A stretch of 64,000 nt of DNA from Filimonas lacunae (GTDB lineage Bacteria; Bacteroidota; Bacteroidia; Chitinophagales; Chitinophagaceae), in NCBI RefSeq assembly GCF_002355595.1, contig NZ_AP017422.1, positions 1,488,001 through 1,552,000 of the forward strand, read 5' to 3'. Shown here piece by piece: positions 43,784 through 50,716 of the stretch. Every line of letters starts with the position of its first letter. Positions within the stretch are counted from its first letter, which is position 1. Under the pieces are notes generated by a model that did no database searches, was not told where the DNA came from, and was given only the letters and a program-made list of their open reading frames with translations. The position numbers and the translations under genes are program-made.

Positions 43784-44821
43784 CTATAAAGGACAGTTTT
43801 CGTGGTAGTTAATGAGTTCGATAGGAGCGTATTCCATTTCAAAGCCCTGGCAGGTAACCAGTATTTCGTCTAACACCGCTTCTATCTCTTCCGGTTCGGT
43901 TAATACCACCAGCCTGTTGCGGTATTCTTTCATGTTAGGAATGCCTTTGAGGTATTTGGAATATTGCTGTCGCATTTCAAAAATACCTGTTACAGGGCCT
44001 TTCCATTCCAGCGACTTGCGCAGGTGTTTACGGCATACTGCCACGCGTTCTTCTACGGTAGGGGCAGGTGGCATTTCGCCGGTTTGCAGGTAGTGTTTTA
44101 TCTCGCGGAATATCCACGGATAACCTATCGTGGCACGGCCTATCATAATGCCATCTACACCATAGCGGTTTTTATATTCCAGCGCTTTTTGCGGGCTGTC
44201 GATATCACCGTTGCCAAAGATGGGGATATGAATGCGGGGATTGTTTTTGATTTTACCAATTAAGGTCCAGTCTGCTTCGCCTTTATACATCTGGCTGCGG
44301 GTGCGGCCGTGAATGGTGAGGGCTTTAATGCCCACGTCCTGCAGCCTTTCTGCCACCTCTTCAATGTTTTTGCTGTCTTCATCCCAACCCAACCGTGTTT
44401 TTACGGTTACGGGCAGGCGGGTGGCTTTTACACAGGAATCGGTAAGACGCACCATCAGGTCCAGGTCTTTTAACACACCTGCTCCTGCTCCTTTACCTGC
44501 TACCTTTTTTACCGGGCAGCCGTAGTTGATATCCAGCAGATCGGGGTTGGTGGTTTCTACAATACGGGAAGCTATAGCAATGCTTTCTTCATCGCCGCCA
44601 AACAATTGTATGCCTATAGGTTGTTCATAATCAAAGATATCCAGCTTCCTGCGCATCTTGATAGCATCGCGTATAAGGCCGGCGCAGGAAATGAATTCGG
44701 TATACAGCAGATCTGCACCATTGTCTTTACAAACGGCCCGGAATGGCGGATCGGTTACATCTTCCATGGGGGCGAGTAAAAGGGGGAAATCCGGCAGTTC
44801 TATGTTATCAATCTTTACCAC
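43784..44821 (-). CDS. dusB: tRNA-dihydrouridine synthase
   Basis: 345 residues, an FMN-dependent TIM-barrel enzyme that reduces uridines in the D-loop of tRNA using NADPH. Signatures: LAPMEDVTDPPFR at 16-28, NYGCPVKKVAGKGAGAGVL with the catalytic C102, KTRLGWDED, IHGRTRSQMYKG and GIMIGRATIGYPW. The TIM barrel is followed by the helical RNA-binding domain. DusB-like by length and motif, though Dus type is inferred. The start is GTG; no in-frame ATG is found upstream before the promoter. A perfect TACCTTTG -7 box lies 20 bases ahead. Confidence 0.92.
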   Translation of the reverse strand: MVKIDNIELPDFPLLLAPMEDVTDPPFRAVCKDNGADLLYTEFISCAGLIRDAIKMRRKLDIFDYEQPIGIQLFGGDEESIAIASRIVETTNPDLLDINYGCPVKKVAGKGAGAGVLKDLDLMVRLTDSCVKATRLPVTVKTRLGWDEDSKNIEEVAERLQDVGIKALTIHGRTRSQMYKGEADWTLIGKIKNNPRIHIPIFGNGDIDSPQKALEYKNRYGVDGIMIGRATIGYPWIFREIKHYLQTGEMPPAPTVEERVAVCRKHLRKSLEWKGPVTGIFEMRQQYSKYLKGIPNMKEYRNRLVVLTEPEEIEAVLDEILVTCQGFEMEYAPIELINYHENCPL

Positions 44822-44841
44822 TATGACTATGAATAAGTGTG

Positions 44842-44849
44842 CAAAGGTA
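44842..44849 (-). promoter_or_regulatory. -7 element of dusB
   Basis: Minus strand TACCTTTG, a perfect match, 20 bases before the GTG start at 44821. Confidence 0.55.
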
Positions 44850-44871
44850 AAATTGTATTCTGGTTTTATTG

Positions 44872-45351
44872 CTATTGTGTACCGGAAGGAGTACCTGCCC
44901 GTTTAATTTTAACAAACAACGGAGTTAACAGGCTGTATAACAGCCAGGTAAGTGGTATGGCTACCAGCAACCAGGCGATTAATGCGTATAGGGTTGACCA
45001 CCAAAGTGTGCTAATGGCCCGGAGCAGGTTGGATTTAAACAACTGAAACACCTGCGACACGGAAAGTAACAGGGCTTTTTTATGAAACAACCACTCCCCG
45101 GCGCGGATAAGGGGAATGTATAGTATAAATTGAAGCGGATAGGCAAACTGGTTTACCAATAAAATGGCGCCCGGGTTAAGCCGGAACAGCGGAATAACTG
45201 CCAGGCAAACCAGCGTAGTGGCTCCAAAAACGGGGATGGTGGCAATGGTAATGCCGAGGCTTACTGCCAGGGCTAGTTTGCCTGGTGTTACTCCCTGTTT
45301 TAACAGGGCAAGTAAGGGAGTAACCAGTTTTGTTTGCAGGAAAGTTTTCAT
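44872..45351 (-). CDS. DUF2062 membrane protein
   Basis: 159 residues, mostly hydrophobic. The DUF2062 signatures are GVTPGKLALAVSLGITIATIPVFG and LNPGAILLVNQFAYPLQF, followed by two to three more membrane helices and a basic tail. The family is found in many bacteria, often beside glycosyltransferase or lipid-related genes; no activity is known. The ATG shares a base with the stop of the preceding gene (TAATG), so translation is probably coupled. It is the last gene of the small operon that comprises 47501 to 44872. Confidence 0.85.
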   Translation of the reverse strand: MKTFLQTKLVTPLLALLKQGVTPGKLALAVSLGITIATIPVFGATTLVCLAVIPLFRLNPGAILLVNQFAYPLQFILYIPLIRAGEWLFHKKALLLSVSQVFQLFKSNLLRAISTLWWSTLYALIAWLLVAIPLTWLLYSLLTPLFVKIKRAGTPSGTQ

Positions 45352-46070
45352 TAAGGGCCTTTATCTGGGTATACTAATGTTACCACGGAATTGCTGCCCT
45401 CATCATCTGTGATATTCGATTTGCCTTCGTAGTTGGTAATACGCCTGGTAAGGATGTTATAGTTAACAATAATAGGGGGTGCTATCCAGCGCAATAAGGC
45501 GCTGTTAGGTTCTATTCTTATTTTTACTTCGGTGGATGTGGCGGCTATTTTACAGGCGCGCAGGTTATAGTAGTTTAATCGTGCGGGTACTACAAAATTG
45601 AACACTACGGCCTGGTTTTGCATCAGCTGGCTCCAATGATCTTTAATAAACTGGTTAAAGCCACCATCTATTACCATAGGAGCATTCAGCGTGATTACCT
45701 TTTCTTTGATGGAAGCTGTTTTGTCTTTACGAACAAACATACGTGCCTGGTAGCCGGTAACCGCTACGCCTTCCATATAGCCTGTGCGAAGGTCTTCTGT
45801 TTTAAAAGAAGGCGTGTAAAGTGAATTGCTGAAATCCAGTGTACGTGTAGCTATCAGCTGATTAGACTGGCTGTAATAGCTGGTTTGTGTTTCTGTATGT
45901 TTATTGTTAATGTATTTTTCTGTGTTTTGCTCTTTATACACCAGGCTTTGTGTTCCTGGCTTATAAGCATAGCCAGTGTAGGCATCTGTTTTTGTATTGA
46001 CTTGTGCTGAAACGAAGGCCGGTATTGCATTTGCCAGTATACTTATCCATAACATGCGAAGTTGTGTCAT
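45351..46070 (-). CDS. Exported protein of unknown function
   Basis: 239 residues from the ATG at 46070; an ATG eight codons further up is open too, but MTQLRMLWISILANAIPAFVSAQ makes a cleaner signal peptide. The mature part is beta-rich (TGYAYKPGTQSLVYKEQNTEKYINN, RIEPNSALLRWIAPPIIVNYN) without cysteines in the family sense. The pattern of strand, acidic turn, strand resembles LolA-like or DUF3108 periplasmic proteins, but I cannot assign it. It couples to DUF2062 downstream (TAATG overlap). Confidence 0.72.
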   Translation of the reverse strand: MTQLRMLWISILANAIPAFVSAQVNTKTDAYTGYAYKPGTQSLVYKEQNTEKYINNKHTETQTSYYSQSNQLIATRTLDFSNSLYTPSFKTEDLRTGYMEGVAVTGYQARMFVRKDKTASIKEKVITLNAPMVIDGGFNQFIKDHWSQLMQNQAVVFNFVVPARLNYYNLRACKIAATSTEVKIRIEPNSALLRWIAPPIIVNYNILTRRITNYEGKSNITDDEGSNSVVTLVYPDKGP

Positions 46071-46124
46071 CGGGTTGATTTTGTATACCAGCACATACGG
46101 GTAATTGATTGTTTGAGGTTTGAA

Positions 46125-46979
46125 TCAGGCCGGAAATTTTTTAAGTTGCTGTATATCAAATATCCACTCTGGTGTGTATAGTTTGCTATTAGTGGTTTCA
46201 ACAAGGTACCAGGGTGAGTTGTGTATGCCCGGGTTTTGCAAAATATGAATCTCCTGTGCGGGCATATAGCTTTGTGCCAGCAGAAATATTTTTTGGCCGG
46301 TAGCGGGATTCCAGGCTACATCAGTTACCAGAACTGCATGACCGGGCGAGCCGCCTTTAATAAATACATAACCGGGTTGAATACTATTCCATCCTTCGGT
46401 AACCGGAACCAGGTCGCTATTAAGCGAAAGAGTGCTGGCATAGGCAAATACGGTTTGCAGGTAATTGTTCAGGCAGGTGTGTGTGCTGCAGGGAGTGGCG
46501 TTGAGTTGTTTCTGTAGCTTATTATGCTTTTCATAAAAGCGGTAGCCTTTCATCCAGCTGGTAAAGTCCATGCTGGTGCCATCGAGCGAACTAAAGGCAA
46601 TGCGGTGATATTGTTTACGGGAATACTGGTATTCGGCATAGATGCGCATAACCGCATCGGCACATTGTTGTAAGTCTTTATTGCCAACAGGAATATCCAG
46701 TACGGCAAACTGTGCGGTTTGATTGGCTTTTTTGGTTCCATTATATAGGTACACTGTTTTATCTGCTTTCAAGGGTAACCGGCGCAGGTAAGCACCAAAC
46801 GAGCCTTCGGGTTGAGATATGCGTACAAAGCCTTCGGGTAGTGGAATATCGTGAATGGTTGAAAGGGGCTTGGTTTGTTGTATTATTTTGGGAGGAGGGG
46901 CTATTTGTTTGGTGTGGTGATGAATAAGCATAAAAGCACTACTGCCTATGAGCAGCATAGGAATAAACAGGTATCTCAT
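46125..46979 (-). CDS. DUF4846-family exported protein
   Basis: 284 residues from the ATG at 46979 (MRYLFIPMLLIGSSAFMLI is a signal peptide or anchor). The mature part has IPLPEGFVRI, GSFGAYLRRLPLK, CADAVMRIYAEY and SWMKGYRFYEKH, and ends with GGSPGHAVLVTDVAWN and AQEIHILQNP. These match the DUF4846 family as I recall it. The central GHAV-histidine with a downstream aspartate and the CSTHTC pair suggest a papain/NlpC-like fold, but no activity is known. It starts 54 bases after the GreA-like gene ends. Confidence 0.8.
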   Translation of the reverse strand: MRYLFIPMLLIGSSAFMLIHHHTKQIAPPPKIIQQTKPLSTIHDIPLPEGFVRISQPEGSFGAYLRRLPLKADKTVYLYNGTKKANQTAQFAVLDIPVGNKDLQQCADAVMRIYAEYQYSRKQYHRIAFSSLDGTSMDFTSWMKGYRFYEKHNKLQKQLNATPCSTHTCLNNYLQTVFAYASTLSLNSDLVPVTEGWNSIQPGYVFIKGGSPGHAVLVTDVAWNPATGQKIFLLAQSYMPAQEIHILQNPGIHNSPWYLVETTNSKLYTPEWIFDIQQLKKFPA

Positions 46980-47033
46980 ATTATTGGCTTTTCCTGTTAG
47001 ATGCAGTAGCCTGAATATTCCATACACATTCTT

Positions 47034-47501
47034 TTAAAAAATACCTTCTATCTGTACATGGGCATTATTGAAGAGGAAAGTATCGCCTGCTTTCTTTTGT
47101 AATAGCTGGCGGGTAATGGGTGCATCGGCAGAAAGGAAGAAGATGGTTTGACCGTTGATGGCTCTTTTACCCAACCCAATGGCTATGAAAAAAGAGAAGT
47201 CTTTACATTGGATATACGCGCCGCTTGCAGGGGCAGCGTATATGTTGCTGGTGTTGACGGCATGCAGTGCTGCCATTTCCTGCGTATTTTGTGCCAGCTG
47301 GCGGCTATGCATATCTTTTTCCAGGTGGTTCATGGCACGGGATGTTTCGTACTTATCGCCGGCAGAACTTTTTTCTTCGCTGTTGGCGCTTTGCTGGGCC
47401 TGTTCAATTTTCTCCTGTATGGCTTGAATGCGTTGTGTCAGCTGCTCTTCGCAGTATTGTTTCAGGCTGTGTTTAAACGCAATTTGTTCCTCCCGTGTCA
47501 T
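47034..47501 (-). CDS. GreA/GreB-like protein
   Basis: 155 residues from the ATG at 47501. An N-terminal coiled coil (residues 1-80, with SSAGDKYETSRAMNHLEKD) is followed by a small C-terminal beta domain (FFIAIGLGKRAINGQTIFFLSADAPITRQLLQKKAGDTF). The AGDKYETSRA tip and the PITRQLLQKKAGD core match the layout of transcript cleavage factors GreA/GreB (coiled coil plus FKBP-like domain). Proteins of this size in Bacteroidota are sometimes labelled 3-oxoacyl-ACP synthase in databases; nothing here supports that. The acidic tip pair of GreA is not obvious, so activity is uncertain. It heads a four-gene unit. Confidence 0.7.
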   Translation of the reverse strand: MTREEQIAFKHSLKQYCEEQLTQRIQAIQEKIEQAQQSANSEEKSSAGDKYETSRAMNHLEKDMHSRQLAQNTQEMAALHAVNTSNIYAAPASGAYIQCKDFSFFIAIGLGKRAINGQTIFFLSADAPITRQLLQKKAGDTFLFNNAHVQIEGIF

Positions 47502-47540
47502 AGTAAATACTAATGTAGGTGTTTTGCAGGCTTTTATGTT

Positions 47541-47580
47541 ATTATTCTTCAACAGGCCGGAAGGTTTGCTGAAGAATAAT
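47541..47580 (-). other. Hairpin upstream of the GreA-like gene
   Basis: ATTATTCTTCA and TGAAGAATAAT make a perfect 11-bp stem. The loop has a further GGAA-capped mini-stem. It lies 40 bases before the start and may be leader structure or an operator. Confidence 0.5.
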
Positions 47581-47678
47581 AACAGCCCGCATTATTTCCG
47601 GAAGCGACTGTATTTTTTGCGTGCAGTGGGTGGATGTTTCGGTAAGACGTTTTCTATAGTATGGGAGATATTAAAAAT

Positions 47679-47711
47679 ATGGCCACCCCTAATGGATAGT
47701 TAGGTGGCCAT
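47679..47711 (-). terminator. Terminator after the NmrA-like gene
   Basis: ATGGCCACC pairs with GGTGGCCAT, with an inner CCTAA/TTAGG step. On the minus strand ATTTTTAAT follows. It lies ten bases after the stop. Confidence 0.85.
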
Positions 47712-47720
47712 TTTACAGGT

Positions 47721-48356
47721 TTATGATACGTTGGCAATAAACGGTGCTTTACCAATATATTGTTTGTTGTATAACTGTTCTATGAGAAAAAAAGCCAGAT
47801 CGGTAGCGCTGATCTTTTCTCCGGGGCAATCATATAAGCTCACTGCCATATTATAGCGAGCCTCTGTTTGTTCTATTACAGGCAGGCGCACTAAGGTCCA
47901 GTCAATAGCACTGTTGGCCAGTGTTTGATATTCCTTTTGTTTATCAGCTATAATGGCAGGATAGGTTTGCTGCATCCATTGCGAAAGCTGCGTAATGTGC
48001 GTGCTTTTTTTGTCGCCGGGAATATCAATACTTAATCCTGTTACGGCAATATATCGCTGAATATGGTGCGTATGCATGGCTTTGATGATATTGCTGGCTG
48101 CTGTGCTAAAAACAGGTGGCTGATTTTGGGGCTGGCCTAATGTGCTGATGATGGCACTACATCCTTTTACCAATGCCAATACATCTTTAGCATCTGTTAC
48201 ATCTCCTTTATATATGGATACCAATGGATGATGCTGTGTAAACTTTTCGGGTGTGCGCAGTAACAGGCGAAGTGTATACCCTTGTTGTAAAAGTGTTTTA
48301 ACCAGGTATTGTCCTGATTTTCCGGTAGCGCCTATAACGGCTATTGTTGATGACAT
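47721..48356 (-). CDS. NAD(P)-binding oxidoreductase (NmrA/atypical SDR)
   Basis: 211 residues. The nucleotide-binding glycine motif GATGKSG is at 9-15, then RLLLRTPEKF with a basic residue that suits NADP. The atypical SDR/NmrA-like fold lacks the YxxxK tetrad; a VTGLSID segment follows the central strands. Relatives reduce flavin or quinones or act as redox sensors. Here the 213-base gap to hxlR and a hairpin at 48390-48410 in its own leader suggest its own regulation. A terminator follows directly. Confidence 0.85.
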   Translation of the reverse strand: MSSTIAVIGATGKSGQYLVKTLLQQGYTLRLLLRTPEKFTQHHPLVSIYKGDVTDAKDVLALVKGCSAIISTLGQPQNQPPVFSTAASNIIKAMHTHHIQRYIAVTGLSIDIPGDKKSTHITQLSQWMQQTYPAIIADKQKEYQTLANSAIDWTLVRLPVIEQTEARYNMAVSLYDCPGEKISATDLAFFLIEQLYNKQYIGKAPFIANVS

Positions 48357-48389
48357 AAACTGCTATTAATGAGTAAAATAATATACTAT

Positions 48390-48410
48390 CCTTTCCACGA
48401 ACGGGAAAGG
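48390..48410. repeat. Inverted repeat upstream of the NmrA-like gene
   Basis: CCTTTCC and GGAAAGG are perfect 7-base arms over ACGAACG, 34 bases before the start codon. It could be an operator or leader stem. Confidence 0.45.
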
Positions 48411-48569
48411 AGGTACGCCCTGTAAGAAAGGTGCGCAGAAGAACCGGGATATTTTACTAATAGCGTTTAATGAGATGAAATTACGTTTTAAAAGGATAGC
48501 ATTCTTTTTTGTTATGATATTAAAATTGACAGTAGCTATATCCTGAATGTGCAGGTAAGGGTGCGGGAG

Positions 48570-48935
48570 TTATTGATCACTTATTTTGTTATTTAGAATA
48601 AGATCACGTAACCTGTTCTCATTTTCATCGCCCCATTTACCTAAAGCCCCGATGATAGGAATTATTGTTTTTCCAAAAGGGGTCAAAGAATATTCCACTT
48701 TTGGAGGAACCACTGCGAAAATTTTCTTTTCAATTAAGTCGTGAGCTTCAAGTTCGTTTAACTGTACATTCAACACTCTTCGTGAGGCATCCGGGATCTT
48801 TCTTTGTAATTCACTCGGACGTTTGTGCCCTTCGTTAATAAACCAAAGTAACCGGATCTTCCATTTACCATACAAAACCTCGCCTATCAGGTCAAGGCCG
48901 CAATTCAAATTTAAAGGAACCTTTCTTTCGCGCAT
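48570..48935 (-). CDS. HxlR-family transcriptional regulator
   Basis: 121 residues. A winged helix-turn-helix with the HxlR core: GKWKIRLLWFINEGHKRPSELQRKIPDASRRVLNVQLNELEAHDLI, then the wing VPPKVEYSLTPFGKTIIPII. A single Cys (C12, NCGLD) sits where redox-sensing HxlR/MarR relatives have one, so it may sense electrophiles or oxidants. It is divergent from the SDR gene. A palindrome overlaps its own -7 element, which fits autoregulation. The likely targets are the SDR/SnoaL-like pair and the gene itself. Confidence 0.92.
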   Translation of the reverse strand: MRERKVPLNLNCGLDLIGEVLYGKWKIRLLWFINEGHKRPSELQRKIPDASRRVLNVQLNELEAHDLIEKKIFAVVPPKVEYSLTPFGKTIIPIIGALGKWGDENENRLRDLILNNKISDQ

Positions 48936-48963
48936 CGTATAAAATTAGCCTAATGTTCTTACT

Positions 48964-48989
48964 CATACAGTATGGGACAAATTTATCCC
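48964..48989. promoter_or_regulatory. HxlR operator candidate over the hxlR promoter
   Basis: GGGACAAATTTATCCC (48974-48989) is a near-perfect palindrome with one mismatched pair. On the minus strand its core is TAAATTTG (48985-48978), a perfect -7 box for hxlR. Beside it CATAC-A-GTATG (48964-48974) is a second, perfect 11-base palindrome at about the start of transcription. Confidence 0.6.
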
Positions 48990-49011
48990 TATGCGATTCG
49001 ATTATCCGTAA

Positions 49012-49042
49012 TTGTTTTAGCAGCTCATACGTCTGAATTTTG
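49012..49042 (+). promoter_or_regulatory. Promoter of the SDR/SnoaL-like pair
   Basis: TTG (49012-49014), a 20-base gap, then GAATTTTG (49035-49042), one base off TAnnTTTG. Transcription would start about 20 bases before the ATG at 49070. Confidence 0.5.
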
Positions 49043-49069
49043 CAGTATCAATTTTAAAAAGAAAAGAAT

Positions 49070-49852
49070 ATGAATTACAGCAATGAGTTAAATGGAAAAA
49101 TTGCCCTGGTAACAGGAGGTACAAAGGGAGCTGGAAGGGCAATTGCAGAAAGGCTGCTACAAGCTGGTGCAACTGTTATCATTACCGCAAGAAATGCAGC
49201 TGAAAATTTAGCCGGAAACCTGCATTTTATTTCAGCAGATTTGAGTACGGAATCAGGCACAAAAAAAGTGGTGGACGAAGTTTTATCAAAACACAAAAAA
49301 CTCGACATCCTTGTAAACAACCTGGGAGCGTCGGAAACTCCGGGCGGTGGTTTTGCGGTTTTAACCGATAAAGACTGGGAGAAAACCTTGCAAACAAACC
49401 TGTTGGCACCGGTGAGATTAGACCGTGGATTTTTACCGCAAATGCTGGAACAAAAAAGCGGGGTGATCATTCACATTGCTTCTATCCAGGGGCGGCTTCC
49501 CTTATATGATGCAACGCTTCCCTATGCGGCAGCCAAGGCTGGCCTGATCAATTACAGCAAAGGATTATCGAAAGAGGTGACTTCTAAAGGGGTGCGGGTA
49601 CTGACAGTTTCTCCGGGATGGATCAGGACGGAAAATGTCAAATACTTTTTGGAACGGATTGCCCAGAGTTCAAATTGTTCTATTGAGGAGGCTCAACAAA
49701 GCGTTATGGATGCCTTGGGTGGAATACCCTTCGGAAGACCAGCAGAGCCTGAAGAAGTAGCTGAACTGGTTGGTTTTCTGGTTTCTCCGAGAGCCAACTA
49801 TTTAACAGGGACAGAATTCGTCATCGATGGCGGCACACTACCCACCATTTAA
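49070..49852 (+). CDS. SDR-family oxidoreductase
   Basis: 260 residues. Classical SDR with TGGTKGAG at 15-22, NNLG at 83-86 and the catalytic set S138, Y152 and K156 (YAAAK). ITARN at 38-42 ends the second strand with a basic residue, suiting NADPH. Reductases of this type act on aldehydes or ketones formed in stress or from xenobiotics. It is 16 bases ahead of the SnoaL-like gene and divergent from hxlR, so it is probably under that regulator. The substrate cannot be told. Confidence 0.92.
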   Translation: MNYSNELNGKIALVTGGTKGAGRAIAERLLQAGATVIITARNAAENLAGNLHFISADLSTESGTKKVVDEVLSKHKKLDILVNNLGASETPGGGFAVLTDKDWEKTLQTNLLAPVRLDRGFLPQMLEQKSGVIIHIASIQGRLPLYDATLPYAAAKAGLINYSKGLSKEVTSKGVRVLTVSPGWIRTENVKYFLERIAQSSNCSIEEAQQSVMDALGGIPFGRPAEPEEVAELVGFLVSPRANYLTGTEFVIDGGTLPTI

Positions 49853-49868
49853 TAGCCAATAACAAATT

Positions 49869-50192
49869 ATGAATTTACCAAAAGTAATAGCTGACTTAGT
49901 AACAGCTCAAAACCAATTCGACAGTCTGGCTTATGCTAACTGTTTTTCTGAAACAGCTGTTGTGTTTGACGAAGGAAAAACGCATACTGGAAGGAGGGTT
50001 ATCCAGGAGTGGATCGACGAATCAAATAAAAAGTACAAATCGGTAATGAAGCCACTGTCAATAACACAGGAAGGTAAAACCAGCGTTTTATCTGCAGAGT
50101 GTTCAGGAACATTTGATGGAAGTCCAATTATCTTAAAATTTCATTTTGATATAAAAGATGGACTTATTCAAACTTTGAAAGTAACGAGCTAG
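49869..50192 (+). CDS. SnoaL-like (NTF2-fold) protein
   Basis: 107 residues. The pattern AQNQFDSLAYANCFSETAVVFDEGKTHTGRRVIQEWIDESNKKYK and the closing FHFDIKDGLIQTLKV fit the NTF2-like/SnoaL cone fold of about 110 residues. Members bind small hydrophobic ligands or act as isomerases; no catalytic residue is clear here. It follows the SDR gene by 16 bases, so they are one transcript. A terminator-like hairpin lies 43 bases after its stop. Confidence 0.82.
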   Translation: MNLPKVIADLVTAQNQFDSLAYANCFSETAVVFDEGKTHTGRRVIQEWIDESNKKYKSVMKPLSITQEGKTSVLSAECSGTFDGSPIILKFHFDIKDGLIQTLKVTS

Positions 50193-50234
50193 TTGTATAA
50201 TAAAATGCATAGCGCTTCTTGAAGTGCAAAAAGC

Positions 50235-50268
50235 AAAAGGGGGGCTCAAGATAAGAGACCCTCTTTTT
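50235..50268 (+). terminator. Terminator after the SnoaL-like gene
   Basis: An A4G6CTC arm pairs with GAGACCCTCTTTTT (one internal mismatch) and ends in a T-run. Confidence 0.65.
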
Positions 50269-50397
50269 ACTTTTGAGATACCCCTTTTTTGTTGAATGTC
50301 CTGGACTACTGGAAACTATTGTTTTTTGTAACTGATTGGTTTTCAGTTTTATTTTTTGAGGTATGTACAAAATCGAACCCTTTCTGTACGAATTGGA

Positions 50398-50409
50398 ACC
50401 CTTAAGGGT
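50398..50409. promoter_or_regulatory. Perfect palindrome in the susC upstream region
   Basis: ACCCTTAAGGGT is an exact 12-base palindrome. It is a candidate regulator-binding site for the PUL, though HTCS sites are usually direct repeats. Confidence 0.4.
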
Positions 50410-50716
50410 GCCCTCTGCTTGTAGTTTTACACCTACAATCGTCTGAAGAAAAGTGATGACAATGATTGAATGATTGCTATTAAAACCTTCCCCTTAAACC
50501 AACGTAAACACGAGGCTATATGAAACGAAGAGTAATACCCCCAATTTTTGCCGTTCCGGTAATTCCGCATGTTCAATGCCTGCCTGCCGGCAGTAGCAGG
50601 AGTTTGCAACCATAACGCACACAATCCTCCATCCATATTAAATAAGGTCAAAACCAAGCTGGTAACAGCCCAGGACAACTGCATGCTTTGCCAGCCAGCT
50701 AATTAAAAATTAAATT

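Larger units (their letters stand above)
50193..50716 (+). other. 524-base gap: terminator, candidate susC promoter and long leader
   Basis: No gene is seen. It holds the terminator of the preceding pair (50235-50268), a candidate promoter (TTTG 50325-50328 and ATTTTTTG 50351-50358), a perfect 12-base palindrome ACCCTTAAGGGT (50398-50409) and a 10-base palindrome CTGCCGGCAG (50584-50593). GAACCCTT occurs twice, at about 50375 and 50395. The susC leader would be about 350 bases, long enough for RNA-based control. A minus-strand open frame at 50433-50684 has no family resemblance and is not called. Confidence 0.6.

Noticed and set aside
47502-47552. Upstream extension of the GreA-like protein
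   Set aside because: It would begin with TTG inside an 11-bp hairpin; the ATG at 47501 fits the family start better.
50433-50684. Minus-strand open frame in the gap before susC
   Set aside because: No recognisable domain, odd composition, and it faces the candidate susC promoter; more likely leader sequence.
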